Origin: Aquilonibacter sp963703325
Lineage (GTDB): Bacteria; Vulcanimicrobiota; Vulcanimicrobiia; Vulcanimicrobiales; Vulcanimicrobiaceae
Direction: 5' to 3'
DNA length: 64,000 bases
NCBI GenBank assembly: GCA_963703325.1
Contig: OY969805.1
Location: forward strand, 2,356,001 to 2,420,000
Position numbers and translations under genes: made by a program
In this document: one piece after another, positions 60,330 to 64,000 of the stretch
Layout of the letters: the number at the start of each line of letters is the position of its first letter
How positions within the stretch are numbered: the stretch's first letter is position 1
The notes under the pieces: generated by a model
What the model saw: only the letters and a program-made list of their open reading frames with translations
Database searches by the model: none
Told to the model about the DNA's origin: nothing

Positions 60330-61199
60330 ATGCTGCAACGTGTCGCTCATCCGGTCCCGCTCGTGATTCTCAGTGGAACGATCGTTCTGCTTGCGGCTAG
60401 TTTGGCCGCACCCCACCTTGCTCCGCGCGCACAGACGTTCGGCTTCGAAGTCGAGAAGGTCACGATGAACAGGAGCGTATTGGGCTCGCCGACCACTTCT
60501 AACGGCGCTAACAGCAACACGTCGGCGGAATCGCTCGCGGCGCCACAGATCGCCCGCGTTGCAAGTCTGACGATCTATGTCGGTGACGTCGATGCTTCGG
60601 TCGCAAAGATCGGTGCCCTTGCACGGCGAGAGGATGGAGACGTCTTTTCGCTCGACGTTTCCCGGGCCGCCGGAAACGTCGAAATCCGCGTTCCGACCGC
60701 GCGTTTCGATGCGACGATCGACGCACTTGGACGGCTCGGTACCGTGCGCGAGCGGTCGACGAGCGCGCAAGATTTGAGCGCCGACATTACTGACTCGTCG
60801 GCGAAACTGCGCAATCTGCGACGCACCGAATCCGACATCTTGCGCATCATGGATCGCGCGGGAAGCGTCGGCCAGATTCTCAACGCGGAAAATCAACTCT
60901 CCGACGTGCGCACGCAGATCGAAACCCTCGAGGCCGATCTCAAGTCGATGCGCCAACGCGTGAGCTACTCGACGATCACCACCCAACTGAGCGCCGAACC
61001 GGTCGCGCCGGCGGTGCGGCCCCAGGCGCTCGTTCAGCTCGCCAACGCCTGGCGCGATGACGTTGCGTCGCTCGGTCAGCTCATGATCGCCGTCGTCGCG
61101 ATGCTGCTGTGGCTGGTCGTCTTTGCCCCGTGCATCGGGGTGCCGGCCCTTATTGCATGGATCGTCCTAGCTCGACGGAAACACGCGGTACGCGGCTAG
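60330..61199 (+). CDS. DUF4349 membrane protein
   Basis: A 289-residue protein: N-terminal membrane helix (VPLVILSGTIVLLAASLAAP), an extracytoplasmic domain with ASLTIYVGDVDASVAKIGAL and VEIRVPTARFDATIDALGRL, a coiled coil (ENQLSDVRTQIETLEADLKS) and a C-terminal membrane helix (LMIAVVAMLLWLVVFAPCIG). This is the DUF4349 layout, of unknown function, often near envelope or signalling genes. The last bases overlap a convergent gene. Confidence 0.8.
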   Translation: MLQRVAHPVPLVILSGTIVLLAASLAAPHLAPRAQTFGFEVEKVTMNRSVLGSPTTSNGANSNTSAESLAAPQIARVASLTIYVGDVDASVAKIGALARREDGDVFSLDVSRAAGNVEIRVPTARFDATIDALGRLGTVRERSTSAQDLSADITDSSAKLRNLRRTESDILRIMDRAGSVGQILNAENQLSDVRTQIETLEADLKSMRQRVSYSTITTQLSAEPVAPAVRPQALVQLANAWRDDVASLGQLMIAVVAMLLWLVVFAPCIGVPALIAWIVLARRKHAVRG

Positions 61200-61520
61200 A
61201 CGGCCGTCTTGATCGAGGCGCACGACGACGTTCATCGTTCCCTTCGAGAAGTTTGCTCGATACGAGTACTCGTGCTTGGTCGCGTCGCTGCCGAGCAGCG
61301 TGAGACCGTTATATGTCCCGAGCGCGTGCATCTTGTCGGAGATTACGCCTACACCGGCTCGCGAGATTTGCGGCCGCAGCGCATCGTCGAAGTACGGGGC
61401 GACCGCAGCGGGATTGTCGGCGTAGACAGCGCGCGTGACGCTATTTGCTGAAGCCAGCGGATCGTGCGCTCCGCAGGAGCCCAGACCGATGGTGAGCGCG
61501 ATCGCGAGCAGCCGTTTCAT
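61167..61520 (-). CDS. Small lipoprotein of unknown function
   Basis: A 117-residue lipoprotein. ATG 61520 overlaps the upstream stop (ATGA) and opens KRLLAIALTIGLGSC with lipobox LGSC. The mature domain (NSVTRAVYADNPAAVAPYFD, then YSYRANFSKGTMNVVVRLDQ) has the cystatin-like alpha/beta pattern seen in DUF3887/DUF4440-type small domains; that assignment is tentative. Confidence 0.6.
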   Translation of the reverse strand: MKRLLAIALTIGLGSCGAHDPLASANSVTRAVYADNPAAVAPYFDDALRPQISRAGVGVISDKMHALGTYNGLTLLGSDATKHEYSYRANFSKGTMNVVVRLDQDGRLAAYRVFPSS

Positions 61521-61909
61521 ACGTTGCCCCAACCGTAGGAGACCGTCGCGCTGTTCCCTGGGCCGCCGTCGTCGTGTACGCTCAGCTCTTTGTCTTGGTA
61601 GGCGATCTCTTTCTGCAGCTCCGCATTTACCGCGACTTCTTCTTGGTATGCGTGTTCGGCTTGCTGATAGGCTGACCAGGAATCATTGCTCTGTTCTTCG
61701 GCTGCGGCCTGGCGCTGCGCGTTTTCGGCTTGCTGCTCGTGAACCTTGCGGTTGTGTTGAATGATCAAGTACGTCGCCGCTGCACCGCCAAGGAGAATGA
61801 TATTGCGCGTGCTCGCCGCGCCGTCCGCCTGCGCCGGTGTCGCCGGGACGCCGAGCATCAGCATGGCGATCGCCACCAGCGCGGCTGAAATTGCTCGAAT
61901 GTTTTTCAT
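61517..61909 (-). CDS. Exported coiled-coil protein of unknown function
   Basis: A 130-residue protein: signal peptide (AISAALVAIAMLMLGVPATP), a short second hydrophobic stretch (NIILLGGAAATYLIIQH) and a Gln/Glu/Ala-rich coiled coil (VHEQQAENAQRQAAAEEQSN onward), ending GNSATVSYGWGNV. It is coupled to the downstream lipoprotein. The pair may form a small envelope complex. Confidence 0.6.
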   Translation of the reverse strand: MKNIRAISAALVAIAMLMLGVPATPAQADGAASTRNIILLGGAAATYLIIQHNRKVHEQQAENAQRQAAAEEQSNDSWSAYQQAEHAYQEEVAVNAELQKEIAYQDKELSVHDDGGPGNSATVSYGWGNV

Positions 61910-61941
61910 TCCAGATTTATGCCCAGATTTTTGGGAACCGT

Positions 61942-63933
61942 CTATTTCGAGCAGACGGGTGGTTGCGTCGCTCCGATCGGTGCCGACAGGGCAAGCGAGA
62001 TGACTTGCGGCGGTGCATATCGGTCGATGCTCGAGAGATAGCGGGCGTCGGTCACGTTGTCGGCATTGAGGGTAAGGCGTGCCCCGGCTTGCAGCGGAAC
62101 GATGACGTGCACGCCCGCGGTTACGGCGCTGCCGAGCGGCTGCTGGTTGAGATCGTCCGCCCAGGTCATGCCCGAATAGTTGACGCTGGCGCCGGCTTGC
62201 ACGGCGCCGATCGGCGCATCATACTCGGCGCTCGCCTCCGCTTTTGGCACGTACGGGAGCTGTTTTCCCACCTCGCCTGCCGTGCCGACGAGAATACGCG
62301 AATATTGCTGTGTCCCCCACAGCGTAAGGCGCGAGCACGACCCCAGACGCCGCACGTACACGACGGTCGACCCGTCGGTCTGGGTGTGCGAGAAGTTGCT
62401 GCGCATCTGGACCGTCGCGCTGATCGTGCGGAAGTCAATTGCGTCATTGACGTAGGCGTGCGTGAAATCGGCGGACAGCTCGCTGTTCGCATTGTTCCAA
62501 TCGAGCCCGCCGACAAGTGACGAGCTGCGTTCGGGAACCAAGGACGAATTCGGAAGATACGATACGGCGCCGATTTGATAGCCCCGTACGAGCTCGTTGA
62601 GATACGGCGCGCGAAAGTCGCCGCCGGCCGATGCGCGAAACGCCAGCTTCTTGGTTATGTCGTAGCGAACCGCAACACGCGGGGAGAGCGCGCGATCGAC
62701 GCGCGGCGCGATCGTCGTGACGACCCCACCTTTTTGCGTCGCGGCATCGACTAAATCGATCGCGTCGGCGCGCACCCCGCCGACGAGTTCATAGCGATCG
62801 CCGCGCAATGTCTCCTGGACTGCCAGACCAGACGAATCTTGTACGCCGCTTCCCGAGGCGGTGAAGATACCTGCGCCGTTATACTGGTCGCTGACTCCGC
62901 CGACGAACTTTGCGTTGCCGAGTACCGCGAAGGTCGAACGCTCGTCGCCGACGATCCAATTGACCAGCATGCCGCTTTCGTGCGTCGGCACGTACTGCGT
63001 GTAGAGCAGCGTCCCCGGCGCGCTTGGATATTGGTCGGCGCGATTGGTGACGAATCCGTCACGGACGTAATAGCTTGCGGTCAAGGTGGACTGCTTGGTA
63101 GTGTGCGCGATGCGCAACGCGTTCTGCAGCATATCGCGCCAGAAATCGTAGTTGGGCCGTCCCTCTTGCTGGTAATCCCACGCACCCAGATAGCCATACT
63201 CGAAGACCGTCTGCGAGTCAGGCGCGTAGCGCAAGCGCAACGAGGCCATATTGCTTTGCGACTGCGCCTCGTTATCGTGCGCCGTTTGATAACCGGGCGC
63301 GAGATCGTCGTACTGCAGTTGCTGTGAAAATGCCGTAAATGACCCGGAAAGCTTTCCGCCCAGCGGCGCGGTGGCCTGGACGTAATTTTGGGTGAACGCG
63401 TGCGTTCCGCCGGAGAAGCTTAGCGCCCCTTGCGCCGGTCCCGACGGCGCGCTCGTCGGGCCGAACGTCTGCAGCGAGAGCACGCCGCCGATCGCGCCGC
63501 CGCCGTAGAGCGCGGAGCCCGGGCCGCGCAGGAGCTCGGCGCGCACCAAATCAGCCGCTGGAAACTGGGCCCAATCGACCTGTCCGCCAAAACCGTCCTG
63601 CGCTGGAATGCCGTCCACGATCACGAGGCCGCGGTCGTTGCCGAGGCCGGCAAATGAGACGCGTAACTGCCCGTAGTTGGTGAACATGCTGTTGCTACGA
63701 TCGCGATCGAAGCCCGGCAGATAGCCGAGCATCTGATCGCCGGTCACCGCCGGCAAGCTCGTCATGGCCTGTTGATCCAACACCGACGCAGGGACGGGGA
63801 GCTGATGTATCGATTCGAGTGAACCGGTCGCGACGCGGACCGTGCCGATGACCGGCAGCGCGCTCGGTGTCGGCGAGGGCGTTGGGCTCGCCGTCGCGAC
63901 GGCAATGACCGCAGCGAGCGCTGCAACGTTCAT
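61942..63933 (-). CDS. TonB-dependent outer-membrane receptor
   Basis: A 663-residue receptor. Signal peptide with a TPSPTPS linker, plug domain (about 45-165: LPAVTGDQMLGYLPGFDRDR, GLVIVDGIPAQDGFGG, AELLRGPGSALYGGGAIGGV) and a 22-strand-type barrel (Tyr/Gly-rich alternating strands). BtuB/FecA-like; ligand unknown (siderophore or cobalamin are typical). It ends PVCSK rather than the usual terminal aromatic residue, a mild oddity. It diverges from the next gene by 24 bases. Confidence 0.9.
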   Translation of the reverse strand: MNVAALAAVIAVATASPTPSPTPSALPVIGTVRVATGSLESIHQLPVPASVLDQQAMTSLPAVTGDQMLGYLPGFDRDRSNSMFTNYGQLRVSFAGLGNDRGLVIVDGIPAQDGFGGQVDWAQFPAADLVRAELLRGPGSALYGGGAIGGVLSLQTFGPTSAPSGPAQGALSFSGGTHAFTQNYVQATAPLGGKLSGSFTAFSQQLQYDDLAPGYQTAHDNEAQSQSNMASLRLRYAPDSQTVFEYGYLGAWDYQQEGRPNYDFWRDMLQNALRIAHTTKQSTLTASYYVRDGFVTNRADQYPSAPGTLLYTQYVPTHESGMLVNWIVGDERSTFAVLGNAKFVGGVSDQYNGAGIFTASGSGVQDSSGLAVQETLRGDRYELVGGVRADAIDLVDAATQKGGVVTTIAPRVDRALSPRVAVRYDITKKLAFRASAGGDFRAPYLNELVRGYQIGAVSYLPNSSLVPERSSSLVGGLDWNNANSELSADFTHAYVNDAIDFRTISATVQMRSNFSHTQTDGSTVVYVRRLGSCSRLTLWGTQQYSRILVGTAGEVGKQLPYVPKAEASAEYDAPIGAVQAGASVNYSGMTWADDLNQQPLGSAVTAGVHVIVPLQAGARLTLNADNVTDARYLSSIDRYAPPQVISLALSAPIGATQPPVCSK

Positions 63934-63957
63934 GGACGGGACATTGTCAGCGCTAGT

Positions 63958-64000
63958 ATGAGCAACCTTCCTACCATCGGCATTGTCGGCGCGGGACGAA
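63958..64000 (+). CDS. Rossmann-fold dinucleotide-binding protein (partial)
   Basis: Only the first 14 residues are in the window: MSNLPTIGIVGAGR. The GIVGAGR loop is a dinucleotide-binding Rossmann start, as in DUF2520, ketopantoate reductase or pyrroline-carboxylate reductase families. The identity cannot be fixed from this fragment. Confidence 0.5.
   Translation, partial: MSNLPTIGIVGAGR

Noticed and set aside
1..64000. CRISPR arrays, rRNA genes, insertion sequences, replication origin
   Set aside because: Looked for regularly spaced repeats, rRNA signatures, transposase motifs and DnaA-box clusters; none seen.

Overview
The window reads as a chromosomal segment of a high-GC (about 60%), flagellated, diderm bacterium. 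The diderm call rests on a TonB-dependent receptor, a YaiO-type outer-membrane barrel and a Spy/CpxP-like periplasmic protein. Mixed traits argue against a classical proteobacterium: a FliY/CheC-style switch and adaptation module, a Bacillus-type LexA box, GatCAB, MutS2, and an rpoB with no rpoC beside it. My best inference is Candidatus Eremiobacterota (WPS-2) or a neighbouring phylum. That comes from general gene style, not from a search.

Layout. (1) 0-15 kb, plus strand: flagellar late-hook, motor, switch and export genes in order flgD(end)-TIGR02530-flgE-flbD-motA-motB-fliM-fliY-fliO-fliP-fliQ-fliR, then a divergent NHL-repeat lipoprotein, then flhB-flhA and a PilZ c-di-GMP receptor. fliR carries a one-base frameshift. 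(2) 14.1-17.7 kb: chemotaxis operon cheY-cheC-cheA-cheW behind a sigma-28-like promoter; no receptor, CheR or CheB is in view. (3) 17.7-24.6 kb: a secreted unknown, two overlapping half-CHAD genes, then the SOS mutagenesis cassette imuA-imuB-dnaE2 behind a promoter whose spacer holds a perfect CGAACATATGTTCG LexA site. (4) 24.6-26.3 kb: tandem paralogues with a TonB-like amino-terminal half and an unrecognised Cys-containing carboxy-terminal half. (5) 26.4-36.9 kb: housekeeping block: RNA m5U methyltransferase, gatCAB, mutS2, tyrS, a small zinc ribbon, hslO (minus), aroQ, HU, tRNA-Pro(GGG). (6) 37-38.1 kb: a small, atypical, repeat-bearing insert downstream of the tRNA. (7) 38-39.8 kb: four small exported proteins on the minus strand, including a tandem paralogue pair. 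(8) 39.8-42.6 kb: RNase H, a membrane-anchored unknown, a polysaccharide deacetylase, DUF3465, GNAT. (9) 42.6-48.2 kb, minus strand: a five-gene, mostly overlapping cluster (multi-pass membrane protein, processive GT2, beta-helix protein, two-domain deacetylase, YaiO-type barrel) that looks like an uncharacterised synthase-dependent exopolysaccharide system. (10) 48.3-53.7 kb: frameshifted NUDIX, GT4, GT9-like, DHA2 efflux pump, MDR oxidoreductase. (11) 53.7-58.1 kb: stand-alone rpoB with its own promoter, structured leader, acidic tail and terminator hairpin. (12) 58.1-64 kb: MASE1-GGDEF-EAL phosphodiesterase, DUF4349 protein, two small envelope proteins, a TonB-dependent receptor and the start of a Rossmann-fold gene.

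How the parts connect. Motor, switch and chemotaxis genes form one functional block; the PilZ protein beside flhA and the MASE1-EAL protein suggest c-di-GMP control of motility versus exopolysaccharide (inference). Several palindromic dispersed repeats recur: a 41-base family (after flgE and across the dnaE2 start) and a TCGGCCGAAGGCCGA hairpin family (upstream of imuA, inside the imuB reading frame, after the efflux pump). Two genes (fliR and NUDIX) need exactly one base removed to restore a family-typical frame, which may be assembly error. No rRNA, CRISPR array, transposase, integrase or replication origin was seen.
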